From positions 12,462,001-12,526,000 of the forward strand of contig NC_068569.1 in NCBI RefSeq assembly GCF_025698545.1: 64,000 nt of DNA, read 5' to 3'. The stretch comes from Gossypium raimondii (taxonomy: Eukaryota > Streptophyta > Magnoliopsida > Malvales > Malvaceae). The notes under the pieces are model-generated. The model did no database searches, was not told the origin of the DNA, and worked only from the letters and a program-made list of their open reading frames with translations. The translations under genes and the position numbers were made by a program. Shown here piece after piece: positions 22,601-36,780 of the stretch; positions within the stretch are counted from its first letter, which is position 1; every line of letters starts with the position of its first letter.

Positions 22601-24080
22601 TCTTAGGGAGATTGACAGTAAGTCTAAATATTTGAGGCAACTTATCCTAGACTAGTACTTTGTGAAGCTCTGACATATCTCTGCTCTTGTTTCTGCAGAT
22701 TATGATGATTATGAAAGATCAATGCTGATCTCTCAGAGGAGCTTTGAGAAAACTTTTGGCTTATCTTCTGTCTTCATTGAATCTACAATAATGGAGAATG
22801 GAGGAGTGGCTGAATCTGCCAACCCTTCCACCCTAATCAAGGAGGCAATTCATGTCATCAGCTGTGGCTATGAAGAGAAGACTGAATGGGGCAAAGAGGT
22901 TGGAATCTCAATTCTTGTTTATTATACAAGACTTCAACCGCTTTAGCTTAATATATAGTTTGGTCCTACTCGCTTTCCAGCATGTCTGACATGTCCAAGC
23001 CAAACCTGATTCATTCATCCTTGTATTGACAAAGTTAACATTTGCTAATTGTGTGGTCTCAGATTGGATGGATTTACGGTTCAGTCACTGAGGATATCTT
23101 AACTGGTTTCAAGATGCATTGCCGAGGATGGAGATCGATTTACTGCATGCCCTTAAGGCCTGCATTCAAAGGATCTGCACCCATCAACCTGTCTGATCGG
23201 TTGCACCAGGTTCTTCGATGGGCTCTTGGATCTGTGGAAATTTTCCTGAGCAGGCACTGCCCCCTATGGTATGGCTTCGGGGGTGGTCGTCTAAAATGGC
23301 TCCAAAGGATGGCATATATCAACACTATTGTCTATCCATTTACATCTCTCCCACTCATTGCTTACTGTACATTGCCAGCAATTTGTCTTCTCACAGGAAA
23401 ATTTATCATACCAACGGTAACTATCTATTCTATTGTTTTTTACTTAATGCCGGTAATTCCACTTATATTGTTTGCTTCACATCGATGACCAGCTCTCAAA
23501 CCTGGCAAGCGTTTTGTTTCTCGGCCTTTTCCTTTCCATTATTGTGACGGCCGTGCTTGAGCTCCGATGGAGTGGTGTGAGCATCGAGGACTTGTGGCGC
23601 AACGAGCAGTTTTGGGTGATCGGAGGGGTTTCAGCTCATCTGTTTGCGGTCTTCCAAGGATTTCTGAAGATGCTGGCGGGGATAGACACCAACTTCACGG
23701 TCACAGCCAAAGCAGCTGAGGACGCAGAGTTCGGAGAGCTGTACATAGTGAAATGGACGACGCTATTGATCCCCCCAACAACACTTCTCATCATCAACAT
23801 GGTGGGTGTGGTTGCCGGATTCTCGGATGCACTGAACAAAGGTTATGAAGCTTGGGGACCACTGTTTGGGAAAGTCTTTTTTTCCTTCTGGGTCATCCTC
23901 CATCTCTATCCTTTCCTCAAAGGTCTAATGGGTCGCCAAAACAGAACCCCAACCATTGTCGTTCTATGGTCAGTGTTGCTGGCCTCTGTTTTCTCTCTTG
24001 TCTGGGTCCGAATCAACCCATTCATTAACACCGTAGATAGCACAACCGTGGTCCAGACCTGCACTTCCATTGATTGCTAA
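19696..24080 (+). CDS. CESA8: Cellulose synthase A catalytic subunit 8 (secondary wall)
   Basis: UDP-glucose-dependent beta-1,4-glucan synthase of the plasma-membrane rosette that makes secondary-wall cellulose together with CESA4 and CESA7. Twelve exons: 19696-19873, 20049-20122, 20243-20294, 20380-20521, 20746-21012, 21207-21552, 21673-21936, 22020-22232, 22356-22617, 22699-22898, 23063-23416, 23493-24080. All introns are GT-AG, and the 2940 nt joined give 979 residues. Visible features: N-terminal RING-type zinc finger with eight Cys (9, 12, 28, 31, 36, 39, 51, 54); two TM helices near 160-220; catalytic DDG (291-293), DCD (458-460), TED (675-677) and QVLRW (715-719); about six C-terminal TM helices; end SIDC. 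It is close to cotton GhCesA1 and Arabidopsis IRX1 as I recall them, so it belongs to the CESA8 clade. Oddities: an enlarged Cys-rich patch at 557-567 and GACDIDGNE where relatives have GARDI. Confidence 0.95.
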
Positions 24081-24685
24081 GTTTTGAACACCGCAAATTC
24101 ACTACAAAGATGGGTATTATTTCCCAACAGGTGTGGAAGCCAAGCCATAGAAAGAAAATGGATGTAACGTTTGTCTCCTTGATTGGTAGAACTATCATAA
24201 TCTCATGGCTCATAGTATTCAATTTTATATTGTTTTGAAAAGGATTTATTGCCTTAGAGTATGACTGTTGGCAGGTTAAGACGTCTATGTTTCACATCAT
24301 TTGATCTGGAAAAAAGAATTTGGCCACCCGTAGGATTCGGCCCCTTTGTACCATACCATGTTACATGAACAAATAACAGACAAAAAGAATTTGAAGAAAA
24401 TAAAAAGGAAAATCATCCGTATCTATATAGTTTGATTAATTGGAAATTAGCTGTCATTTGCTGACCGAAAACGGTTTAGACTTTAGAGAGTTGGAAACAG
24501 GAGCTTAATAATGGGAAATGACAACCTTTAATGTGAACTAGGTTAGAACTTGTTGATTTTTGTCTATATTTTTCGTGTTATGAGAAATTCTGATAATTAG
24601 AGGCCAACCAATCATTGACTCATGTTTACAGGTTTTTTAGAAATTTAAATAATATGAAAAACATATCATGGAACCCCAGTCACCA
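24081..24685. other. Spacer: CESA8 3' flank and RLP upstream region
   Basis: Contains the presumed CESA8 3' UTR and an AT-rich upstream region of the next gene. No other gene seen. Confidence 0.5.
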
Positions 24686-24687
24686 AT

Positions 24688-24695
24688 TATATATA
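24688..24695 (+). promoter_or_regulatory. TATA box of the LRR receptor-like protein gene
   Basis: TATATATA at 24688-24695, about 130 bp before the ATG, implies a start near 24720 and a ~100-nt leader. Confidence 0.5.
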
Positions 24696-24821
24696 GTATA
24701 TAATTATGGAACATAATTACTTACTGTTGAGACATCTCGAGATTGAGACCAAAGTGTCTTAACTTCAACATCTCATCACTTCTCAATTCTAACCACCCAA
24801 ACTCATCTTCTCTCCTCCACC

Positions 24822-26111
24822 ATGAAACAACCTCCGCCATTGTTCTTCCTCCTCATTCTTCTCTCCGCCACCATCGCCTCCGCCGCTACAACGCCCACGG
24901 TCTCCCCTACTCCTTCCCCCACATCCTCCCCGACCCCACCCACCACCAAAGCACCATCATCTTCCTCATCTCCTCTAGACCCTGAACAAATGAAAACACT
25001 TCGGTCCCTCCACATCCCTACCACAAGAGACCCTTGCATTCAACCTTCCCCTCGCAACGCCACCATCTGCGACAACTCTAAGCCCTTGCGCCACCTCATT
25101 TCCCTCCACCTCTCCAACTGTTCATCCGACCTTTTCCTCTCCTCCGCAGCTCTCAAGTCCCTCTCTTCCCTCCGTTCTCTCTCCTTCACCGACTGCCAGG
25201 TATCCCCTGTCCGCTTCCCTTCCCAGCTCTCTCTTTCCCTCACTTCCTTCTCCTGCATTCGATCCCTCCGGCGTCTCTCTGGGGTCTGGCTCTCGCGTTT
25301 CGTTAACCTCACTGATCTCACAGTTTCCTACACTCCGGTTAAGGCCAGCGGTCTTTATGTAATCCTTGGCCACATGCATCAGCTGAAGACACTCACCATT
25401 TCTCATGCTAATCTTTCTGGTTCTCTTCCAAGGCACTTGAATCCGGATCTGACCCACGTTGATTTATCTGATAACAAGCTTAAAGGAAAGATACCAACTT
25501 CTCTTACGCTTCTTGAAGATCTTAAATTCTTGAATCTTTCTTCAAACGGGCTAGATGGGGAGATTCCCACTGAGCTTGGTAACTTGATATCCTTAAAGAA
25601 TCTGTCATTGGCTTCCAATTCGTTCTCTGGGTCGATCCCAAGTTCCTTTTCAGCTATTCCAGGCTTGATTCATGTCGATCTGAGCAACAACCAGTTAAAC
25701 GGAAGTGTTCCAAAGTTTTTGTCAGAGCTGAAAGGGTTGAAAGTGTTGAATCTGGAGAACAATCAGTTCAATGGGGTTTTACCTTTCAATGCTAGCTTCA
25801 TAAAGCGGTTGGCTGTTTTCAAGGTTGGTGGGAATAGCAATTTGTGTTACAATCGTTCTGTTTTGTCATCAAAACTGAAGCTTGGGGTTGCTCGTTGCGA
25901 TAAGAATGGATTTCCGATTGTAGCGCCGTCTCCGAAGGAGTCTTCTGCAGATAGTGAGAGTGATTATGGTGATGATGATGCAGTTGATACAAGTAATAAG
26001 AAGGAGAAGCATCACGGGCCAAGTAAGGTTGTACTTGGTTTTGCAATTGGTATTTCTTCAATCGTTTTCCTTATTATTTTCTTGGTTCTGATCGCAAAAT
26101 GCTGTCGTTGA
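24822..26111 (+). CDS. RLP51: LRR receptor-like protein, RLP51/RLP55 type
   Basis: Intronless, 429 residues. A signal peptide (about 1-21) is followed by a Thr/Ser/Pro-rich stretch (22-50), an LRR N-terminal region, and about nine extracellular leucine-rich repeats. The most regular are [39 protein letters not shown] and [19 protein letters not shown]. Next come an acidic juxtamembrane region (ESDYGDDD), one TM helix (about 403-425) and a tail of only a few residues (AKCCR). With no kinase domain it must signal through a partner kinase. In Arabidopsis RLP51 (SNC2, At4g18760) contributes to basal immunity and lies beside CESA8 as here; RLP55 is its duplicate. The RLP51 assignment rests on architecture and gene order. 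The start is the first ATG, directly giving a good signal peptide. Confidence 0.85.
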   Translation: MKQPPPLFFLLILLSATIASAATTPTVSPTPSPTSSPTPPTTKAPSSSSSPLDPEQMKTLRSLHIPTTRDPCIQPSPRNATICDNSKPLRHLISLHLSNCSSDLFLSSAALKSLSSLRSLSFTDCQVSPVRFPSQLSLSLTSFSCIRSLRRLSGVWLSRFVNLTDLTVSYTPVKASGLYVILGHMHQLKTLTISHANLSGSLPRHLNPDLTHVDLSDNKLKGKIPTSLTLLEDLKFLNLSSNGLDGEIPTELGNLISLKNLSLASNSFSGSIPSSFSAIPGLIHVDLSNNQLNGSVPKFLSELKGLKVLNLENNQFNGVLPFNASFIKRLAVFKVGGNSNLCYNRSVLSSKLKLGVARCDKNGFPIVAPSPKESSADSESDYGDDDAVDTSNKKEKHHGPSKVVLGFAIGISSIVFLIIFLVLIAKCCR

Positions 26112-27010
26112 AGTGGGGGAAAAGACTTTTGGTTATGAGTTGGATCTATAGATGGGGGAAATTGGTTATTCGTTGCCATTTATTTATTATTCATATTTAA
26201 TACACTTGATTTGTGAAAATTTAGAGGGTAGCTATAGATGGAATTTTGTGAGTAAAAGGAGAGAGAAGCAAAGGAATCGTTTGAACTGGGTGTGTGGGTG
26301 TTCATTTTTTGGCTGCTCTTTTGGTCATTGAATGATTAAAAGATCAGTGGTTTTCATGTGTCTTGTATGATTTGTGGTCGATAGGGTCCTTCAGAGTGAA
26401 ATGTTTTTTCCTCAGTAATAATTACATTTTCTTCTTGATCTTCAAGCATTTGGTTTTTAACACCCGTTTGAAGTTAATTCATTGTGCTCATTGATTGAAT
26501 GAACTGCTGATGGAGATATTTCTCATCCTACAGCTGTCTTCAATTCCTCAACTAACCTAACTCTCTTCATATCTGTTTACTTTTAACCATGTTTGTAAAT
26601 TTTAAATTACTTATTAAATGATAATCAAAGAGAAAATGCATTCTTCATATTCAATTTATTAAAGCACAACTGCACATAAATAGGTACAGATGCAAGTAGC
26701 CACCCACCAACGATAAGAAGCTTAATGTAATTTCTCAATTGTTGGTCGGAAAAAAAACTTCATTTATTATTTAAGCAATCCAAATATTTACTTGGTTTTT
26801 CAACTTTTCTAACTCCCAGTGTACCTGAAATCTACCGTCTTTTGTGGAGTTTCCAATTTATACAATTTCAGTTTATTAGTATTGATAGCAAGATCATGAG
26901 AGTATCGAGATAGAATCTTTTCTATAGCTCTGCAAAATGAATGGTTTGTACTCTAATCACTAGGTTTCCTAATCAGACTCTGCTTTTAATATATTTAAAC
27001 AAAATAGAAA
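26112..27010. other. Intergenic, nothing recognised
   Basis: 3' flank of the RLP gene and AT-rich spacer. No feature supported. Confidence 0.4.
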
Positions 27011-27363
27011 GGGTTAATATGTAGTTTGTTTTGTCTTAAAAAGTATTTAGTTGGTACTTAAATTTGTATTTCCTCGCACTAATATTGTTAATGCTCACAT
27101 GTCGGCCTCTCAATATGATACTTGGTGAATATAAATTATTTTTTTTAGGCAAGTTCAGGTACTAATTAAGTTCTTTTTCGACAAGTTCAAGTCTCAACTA
27201 GATACTTTTGGATAAATTGAGGGGGCGAACTACATGACGGTGTTAACAAATTGGGACAATGTATGACGGAATACAAGTTTTGGTATTAACTAGATAAAAA
27301 TAAAGTTCAGATACCAACTAAACACTTTTAGACAAATTCAAAGAGTAAATTTGATATTAACAC
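27011..27363. mobile_element. Probable MITE with GGGTTAATAT ends
   Basis: The left end GGGTTAATATGTAGTTTG and the right end read in reverse (GTGTTAATATCAAATTTACT) are imperfect inverted repeats. The interior has the 'TATTTAGTTGGTAC ... TACCAACTAAACACTTTT' mirrored words typical of small plant MITEs. The target duplication is unclear, so class and exact ends are uncertain. Confidence 0.5.
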
Positions 27364-29400
27364 ATAAAAACAAATAGAGTGGAAGAGGATGCGTTTTGAA
27401 ATAGAAGTGCCATTTAGGCATATACCTGATGCCTGATCTTCCTCACGCATTGCTGTATCAATTGTTTTCGATGAATATTAAATCGTAGACATCAATTTTA
27501 AAAACTCCCGAAGTGTCTTTACTGTGAAATATTTCATTGCCTAACAACACATTATCTATAATATTTCTTCCTTGTATAAATGCATTCTGAAGAGAGCTGC
27601 CACAAACATTGTATGCCACATTTGCACACTAAGCGATACTACTCATTATGCCCATCTCTTTTTCTTCACACAAAAAGGAACTATTTTGATTAGCTCATCC
27701 AACTCTCCTTCATTCCCATTTTTCAATCTTGATTAAAGAGTTAGCTACTTAAATATATTCATTTTCTCATTTTTTTCTCATTTTAGTATTAATTTCTTTT
27801 ATTTTTTTTTATCTATTTTATAACCCCATTAAAAATATCTATTGTGGCCTATAGAAAAGTATAACGTGACAATTAGATTTATTTAAAATAAAAATATTAA
27901 ATTTAAATTAGAAAATAAACAACACTGTTGACTTTGATTGGTCATTAACCGATCATTGACCAGTGTTGATTAACCGTTAATCGACATTGACTGACATTGG
28001 TTAACTATTGATTGGTGTTGACTGAGCGTTAACCTACCATGTGACGCTATTAGAATATGTCATGTGTCCTTTTTAATTTTTTATATTATATATTTTATAT
28101 GGATTAAAATTTAAAAATAATATATATTATATGAAAAGGTTTAAAATTTTAATTTTTATAAATTTCTAAAATATATAATTTTAAATTTTAAAAGTCAAAA
28201 TAATATATAAAATGAAAATTGTTATAAAAATAAAAAAGTATTTAAATTTCAAGTAATGGAAAAAAACTTTGAAATTTAAATACATTTTTATAATTTTTAC
28301 AAAAAATATTTTAAAATTTTTAAAAGATACAATTTTTTATAGTTTTATAATTTTTCATTTTAAATAATATTATTAATTTTTTATAATCTTATTGTATTTT
28401 TGTAAACTTTATTTTTATAAACTATATTTTTTCTATATTTTCTATATTTTCATGATTTTTTATATATTTATTTCTAGATTTCTTTTTTTTATGTGTACAT
28501 ACATTTAATAAAAGAAATATTTGTTTTTACATAAAGCCACCACATGGTGCTTTGTGATTGGTTATCAAATATTTTTAACCTCTATAAAAAATGGGCTTAA
28601 AAATAAAACGGAGGCATACTTTTGATACTAAATTGAAAAATGATTAATACTTTAGGTACTGACTTGAGACAAAAATAAATAAATAACAAAATGAGAAAAT
28701 CAATATACTTTAAGAGCCAAATCATAAATGAAACTATTTATTACTCCGCTATCCCAAAGTTAAAAATTATTTTGATAATCAAAATATAGAAATATTATTC
28801 AAAATGTAAATTTAGTGCCAATTCTATTGAAAAGTTATCCTTTCTTATTTTTTGGAAATTTTGAACACCCTCGGTTCTTTTTATTCATGTCATAATGTGC
28901 TTATTATGTGGTACATTTCAAGTTGATTCTCTTGAAATTATGCGTATATGATGTGTTTTTAAATGTGTTTTCATATCAGATATAATTTAGCTTTATCATA
29001 TTTTTTAAATATTTCTTGATTTAATAAAATTTCAAATCGAAAAAATCGATTAATTTGAAAACAAGCAAAGGCTTTCTGTAAGACAAATCATGTGAAGCCC
29101 ATAATTTGGGGCCAACCTGCACGTGCAGTCTTTCTCCTCCTCTGATGAACAGTCTTGCAAGAGCCTGCCTGGTGGCCATTGAGGATATCTCTCAGGACAA
29201 TTGAGTAATCAAAATACTAAATTGAAAAGAAACAAAAAACTTTCTTCCGATTGTAAATATATTAATAAACTAAACCAACAAAAAGAAAAACTTAGGGTTC
29301 CACCCTAAAACATAAAATAAATTTGTTCAGGAAAATAATATCTGATAAATATAAACTAGCCAAAATCAGGTACTCAAAACTAAAAATAAACTCATACTGC
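27364..29400. other. Intergenic, AT-rich, with old repeat DNA
   Basis: At about 27920-28040 a patch of overlapping TTGACT/GGTTAAC/ACCGTTAATCG words looks like a decayed short-unit repeat, related in wording to the patch near 1.15-1.25 kb. No gene recognised. Confidence 0.4.
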
Positions 29401-29405
29401 TACTT

Positions 29406-30864
<1,459 letters not shown>

Positions 30865-30950
30865 GGCGAAGCGACGGAGGTTGAATAGAGCGGCGGCAGA
30901 GTGATGAAGGGGCGCCTGCGTGAATAGATGGGGAGTTTTAAAAGAAATGA

Positions 30951-31046
30951 GTTTAGGGCTAGGGTTTTATCCCTGTTTTAATTTACTACATTGCCCCTTT
31001 GATCCGATATAAACAGGGACACAGTGAGACCCAGCTGCAAAGCCCA
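30951..31046 (-). promoter_or_regulatory. Telo-box and site II element of the RPL11 promoter
   Basis: On the minus strand AAACCCTA (30967-30960) is followed by a second CCCTAAA (30958-30952), and TGGGCT (31046-31041) lies about 75 bp further upstream. Telo-box plus TGGGCC/T (TCP-bound site II) is the standard pair in plant ribosomal-protein promoters. Confidence 0.65.
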
Positions 31047-31488
31047 AACTAAAATTAACTAGCGAAAAATAATGGTTTAACAATTCTCTCAGTCCTTGTA
31101 TTTCACATACTGTTTGATTCTAAAAACTTAGTCCTAAGGTTATGCAACACTTAGAATAAAATTAAATTAAAAAAACTGTTAAAGTGGCAAATATGAAGAA
31201 CTTAGAAGGTTAAGTAATTTTGATTCTCAATTTGGAGTTACAAGATTCTTCAACACTAGTGAACTAATTCTTTATTTTAGAAACATCACATGTTTTTTTA
31301 TTAAATCAAAGAGTTAATACACATGGGCTTTTTACTCTTTACCTTGAGCTGGATGGGCAAATGCTCAAATCTAACCATTTGTTACTTGGCTCTCTTGCCT
31401 TCTCAAGGTCAATTCTTTCTGCATTTTTTTTATTGATATAAGAGAAAACCTTATAGAAGCTTGTTGGACAAAATGGAGTATTTGTGCT
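31047..31488. other. Intergenic, nothing recognised
   Basis: Spacer between the RPL11 promoter and the hAT MITE. No feature supported. Confidence 0.4.
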
Positions 31489-31496
31489 CTTGTGAG

Positions 31497-31927
31497 TAGG
31501 GGTGAGTATTTGACCGAGTCGAGTTAAAAAATTTCGAGTTGAGTTAACGAATCATATTATTTATACTCAATGTTGCGTTTACATGGACCAATTATTTAAC
31601 TAGTAGACGAAGTACAAGATTATTTAACTACATAAACAATATAATTGTTTTACCTTTTAACTTAATGAATAAATATTTATCAAAACAACGTACCTTTTAA
31701 CTTAATAGTTTTGACTTTTAACTTTAGAAAAGGTAAACATTTATCAAAATGGCATAGTTTTGCCTTTTCTTATTCGGATTTTCGGATAACTCGACTTGTG
31801 TAATTCATATTCGAGCTAAACCGAAAAATTTAATTCTTTATTCGAGTTGATCCAAATAACTTGATTAACTCAAAATTTGAATTTTTTATCGAGTTTTTGA
31901 AATCGAATCGGATTTTACTCACCCCTA
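31497..31927. mobile_element. hAT-type MITE (431 bp), relative of the 1.6-kb element
   Basis: Left end TAGGGGTGAGTATTTGACCG and right end GATTTTACTCACCCCTA are inverted repeats. The 8-bp duplication CTTGTGAG flanks it (31489-31496 and 31928-31935). Subterminal TCGAGTT/AACTCGA words are shared with the element at 1574-2737. No coding capacity. Confidence 0.85.
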
Positions 31928-31935
31928 CTTGTGAG

Positions 31936-32845
31936 GAGAGTCCTTTAAAGGTGCCTATGTCTATTCATTGTGTTCATTTGTGAGTTTTTATGTTAATTCG
32001 AGTTTGAGATTATGTTACAAAAGTGTAAGATATTAACAAATGAAACCTAATTTTTGTGTAAATAGTAGTTACACAAAACTTTATGAATGTTCCCTTCCAC
32101 TAAGCATTGATTAGCAGATTGCAAAAGTAGAGAATCAAAGACAACTCCTTTGCATGCTTTGAAATATGTTTTACAAGTAGTAGCTTCAGCAATAGTGATA
32201 GCAGTCTTTATTATTGTAAAAAGAGGTACAAATAGACAACTTATTGAAGATCTATATTGCCTCTAGAAATATGGACAAGAATTCAATTCCCTACACTGAA
32301 CTTGATAGGTTTAGGGAGTTTATATTCTTTTTCTAGGAACTTCTTTCTTTGAGCGATATATGATATTTACTTCGACTCCATATAAATAAAAACAAAGAAA
32401 GCAAAGAAAAAAAAAACAAACAAGAATCCATTGTTGTCTTTGTTTTATATTTGGTGAGAAGTAGCTGTTACTTGCATTACAAGGTAAACGTTTTAAAAAC
32501 GCAGCAAGACCTGGAGTTGAGTTTGCCGATCAATCTGTCTTGCATTTCACTCCTTTTACGTTTATAACTCACTATCACCCACTTCCTTAACGTTTATTTG
32601 AATTCTTCCATCTTCCCTGACGTTCTTATTTTATCAACTATGCACCATTTTCCTCCTTGCTTGTTCTTTTACCAACACCTCAATCTTATTTAGCTGAACT
32701 CATATTTGTCGATGAGTCCTTGTAAGAGAATGACAAGTACAAAAAAATAGTAAAATTGGCAGGTAATGGATTGGAAGAGTTCCTTGGTATTGTCATCTAA
32801 GCATTAATTTCCAACACCGAATTTCTTCAGGTTTTCAGTTTATCT
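31936..32845. other. Upstream region of the glycosyltransferase gene
   Basis: No separate gene recognised. Probably contains the promoter and leader of the gene starting at 32922, but no convincing TATA box was found. Confidence 0.4.
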
Positions 32846-32921
32846 TATGTTTCTTATTCATGTAAAAGCAAGGAATGAAACTCCGTTGAGAGAGAGAGAC
32901 AGTTGCATTGAAGTTTTCACA

Positions 32922-35900
32922 ATGGGAAAGCAAGGATCACCGAGATCTGCACGCCCCATCTTGCAGAATACTAACTCACTTTTCAGGACAAAAGATTATC
33001 ATATTAGAAGCTGTTCTGATTCTTTGGGGGCCAGTACTGATCCTTCTATCGGGAGGAGAATATTAGGGGGAGATAACTACTGGAATTCCAAAGTAGTATT
33101 GCTCCATGGTTTGAAAGATAATTCCGGAAAGTTTACTCCTTGCAAGGGTGTTTATGTTGGGAAAAAGCATACATGGTTTGGCCGGAATGTGAAGCCAATT
33201 GCTTTCATATTGGTGTTGATGGCTTCTCTGTTCTTGCTTGATTCTCTGATGGTGTCAGTTTTTGGTTCAATAAACCTTCAAGGCAGTTCACCTACAATAC
33301 CCTCCGATGCCCATGAGGTATGATTATTGTTTGCAATTTAATTTGAGTTCTTCTCATTTCCGTGTTGGACTCCAAATTTGGAAGTTAAACAGATTGATGA
33401 ATCAGTAACATCAGGTTGAGCAGTATTAGCTCTCAAATAATAAAAGTTTTGGTCTTATTACTTTCTAGGATCCGGGATGGTCATGGAGTGTTAAGGGAAA
33501 TAAAGGATCCGGGTAACATAGGCTAAAATGAATCCTTATCGTTATTAATCATTGTTTCAAATTTATGCAATGAATGCTGAATTGACACCAATTAGTTGGT
33601 ATGCACTTCCCTACATGTATGCTAAGGACGATAATGTTGTCTCTATTCATGAAGAAAGACCAACGGTTCAGATGTATGGCAGGCTTCTCAAATTGGCTTC
33701 CATGGTTCTTGCAGAGGTATGCTTCTTAATTTGTATAATAAGCGCTTTTAAGTTTTTTCGTATCACCTCAAAGAACTCAAGATGAGCTAAATTTTTCACT
33801 AAAATTTAAAACTTTTCCTTGAATCCAGAAGGAGTTTAAGCAAGACAGTTTGAACTTTTGGAACGAACCTTACCATCACGCATCCAAATGGAAGCCCTGT
33901 GCAGATAAAAAATATCGAACAACCCCAGGTAAATACCTTGCTTTGAACTTAATCAACTTATAGCCAAAGTATCTAGTGTTTGCTAGCTGATAATGACATT
34001 TTATAATCTTTGGCAAAACAGTGTGAGACTGCATAATAACAAGGTTTTATGATTAAGTCCTTTCACTTTTTGTTGTTGAGACAGGGAAGCCTGATAAAAG
34101 CAATGGCTATATAATGGTCAGTGCAAATGGTGGCCTTAATCAACAAAGAGTAGCTGTAAGTTTCAATTTGCATGGCGATATTCTTTTCATTGTTCATTAG
34201 GAAAGTTCAACAGTGATTTCGGTGAATAAATTCACCTGTGAGTTCTTGAAAGATAAAACTATGTGCCAATAAGTTTCATCCCGAGGAAATTGCCAATAGC
34301 TTTACTGTTGCTTTTTTACTTGCATTATAACATAGTTGTTATTGTTGTCTGCAGATTTGCAATGCAGTAGCCGTGGCATCTTTACTCAATGCAACTCTAG
34401 TTCTTCCTAAATTTCTTTACAGCAATGTATGGAAGGATCCTAGGTCAGAAATCCTGTCTCATACAGTAAAACTTATCTTTTGGTTCCCTGTTAATCACAT
34501 TTTGTTCTTGCCTTAAATTTCCATTCAATCAAAATAACAAGTGGTTTTCAATGGAAAACCAGCCAGTTCGGTGACATCTATCAAGAAGACTATTTTATGC
34601 GCATCTTGAAAGATGATATAGATATTGTAAAGGAACTTCCTCCACATTTGAAGCCCTTAGATATTGAAGCCATGGGTACCCTAGTATGTAGTCTTCTGTT
34701 TTCAAATACATTGCATTGAACGCTGCTCTTCATTTCACCGAAAATCTAAAACCTCTGATCTTGCTCTTTCTTATTTTGTTGAACTCAAAACAGATTACTG
34801 ACGCAGATATAGTGAAGGAAGCAAAGCCGGATGATTATATTACCAGTGTACTTCCCCTCCTTCTGCAGAATAGAGTGGTTCATTTCCTTGGATTCGGCAA
34901 TCGACTTGGCTTCGACCCATTGCCTCCTCACCTCCAGGTCTTTGACATCCCTTGCACGTTTATATCTCTTTTCTCCACTAATTATATATCATTTCTATGA
35001 GCCACCAAAGCATGACTTTGTATATCATTTCTCCACTAATCATCACCTGATGCGCTTTGCTACATTGCAGAGATTGAGGTGTAAATGTAACTTCCATGCA
35101 TTAAAATTTGTGCTGAAAATCCAAAAAGTTGGGTCACTATTAATCAAAAGGATAAAGAAATACTATGCTGCACCTCGTCAGTTGGATAAACAACTGCTAG
35201 GAGATTTCGCACCCGGAATTTCCCCCAAACAGCATAATATTGCAAGAGGCCCATCCAGATATCTTGCCTTACACTTGAGATTTGAAGAGGATATGGTTGC
35301 ATATTCCCTATGTGATTTTGGTGGTGGAGATTATGAGAAAAAGGAACTTGAAGCCTATAGAGATGTTCATTTTCCACTGCTCATTGAGCGCTTAAAGAAC
35401 TCAAAGTATGGCCCTACCTTCCCTTCGAGGCCTCTTCCATTGTGATTTTACCTAATGTTGTTTCCATGCACATATTTCAACTTACTTGATCTGTTCTTTC
35501 TACTGTTGATGCTTGTAGGCCTGTTTCTCCAGTGGAATTGAGGAAGCTGGGGAGATGTCCATTGACACCTGAAGAAGCAGCACTTGTTCTTGCTGCTCTC
35601 GGTTTCAAGCCTGAAACTTATATTTATCTTGCAGGGTCTCAAATATATGGGGGAAGTTCCAGGATGCAACCCTTTACCAGTTTGTACCCCAACCTAGTGA
35701 CAAAGGAAACACTGCTCACCTCCAGTGAACTTGCTCCCTTCAAAAACTTCTCTTCTCAGGTGTTTTAGATTAGACAGATTTTCTGTCAGATTTCTAACAT
35801 GTTTAACTTACAAATGCCAAAGCAAAGCCTCCTTTCATAAGCAATATTTTAGTTTGCTATTCAATAACATGGGAAAGTAAAATTTTGCCTTGGATGCAGC

Positions 35901-36205
35901 TAGCAGCATTGGACTTCATTGCTTGTGCAACTTCAGATGTCTTTGCTATGACAGACTCTGGAAGCCAACTATCATCTCTGGTATCCGGGTTCCGAACTTA
36001 CTATGGTGATGGGCATGCTCCAACCTTGAGGCCCAATAAGAAGAGGTTAGCAGCAATTTTGTCAGAGAATAGAACCATAGGATGGAATACTTTTGAAGAT
36101 AGAGTAAGAAAGATGATCGAGGAAGGTCAAAGAGTACAGTTGAGGGGATCTGGTCGAAGTATTTATCGACAGCCAAGGTGCCCAGAATGCATGTGCAGAT
36201 CTTAG
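32922..36205 (+). CDS. O-fucosyltransferase-like glycosyltransferase (GT106-type)
   Basis: Type II Golgi protein: a short cytosolic N-terminus, a TM helix at about residues 90-108 (IAFILVLMASLFLLDSLMV), then a luminal glycosyltransferase domain. Markers are NGYIMVSANGGLNQQR, SRYLALHLRFEEDMVA, ETYIYLAGSQIYGG and VFAMTDSGSQLSSLVSGF. Exons: 32922-33317, then an uncertain part, 33829-33928, 34085-34155, 34355-34443, 34563-34683, 34794-34937, 35071-35405, 35519-35759, 35900-36205. The uncertain part is either a 44-nt exon 33469-33512 plus 33596-33716 (655 residues) or one exon 33627-33716 (630 residues); both keep the frame. A non-ATG frame extends 25 codons upstream, but MGKQGSPRS is the natural start. 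Relatives act on cell-wall pectin or mannan, or in cell adhesion; the acceptor cannot be told from sequence. Confidence 0.85.
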
Positions 36206-36780
36206 TAGATGATTATCAGGAAATGCGAAGATCAAAGGCCAGACATGCCAGTTTATTGCAAAGTCACATTGGCATCACTTTCTCTCATTTTTTTCTTTCA
36301 TGATTACTTCATTCCTTTGATTTAAAGTGTTAATATTCAATAATTTTGTATATGATTATTCAAGATTTCTTCATCATGTAAGTTTACCGGATTGCTAATT
36401 AAAAATGCCTAGAGAAGAATTATGGTTGATTAGATATTGCCATCATACAACTAATGTTCAAAGCAGATCACTTTTGCAAAGTCACTTTTGCAAACAATGT
36501 TGAAAGCAGTAAGCCCTTTCTAACATTGAACCAAAAAATTCTTCAACTTAACAACTAATGCTTACTAAGTGCGACGAACAAAAAGAATTGGATTAAACCT
36601 GAATAACCCAAGCCAAATATACATATAACAGATCACGGGAGAGAGAGGTAGCTGCAGTTTCTCAGCAATGGAGAACACATGAAACTCTGTTTCATTCTTC
36701 AGGCTGTGATCATCAGTCATCACATATCTTCTTTCTGGAAAGAGGATGCTTTTCCTTGAAGCACTTTGAGGACGAATAGT
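36206..36780. other. Convergent 3' flanks, nothing else seen
   Basis: 575 bp between the stop codons of the plus-strand glycosyltransferase and the minus-strand transporter; presumably two 3' UTRs. Confidence 0.5.

Noticed and set aside
25040-25457. Charged minus-strand frames
   Set aside because: Antisense shadows of the LRR protein gene.
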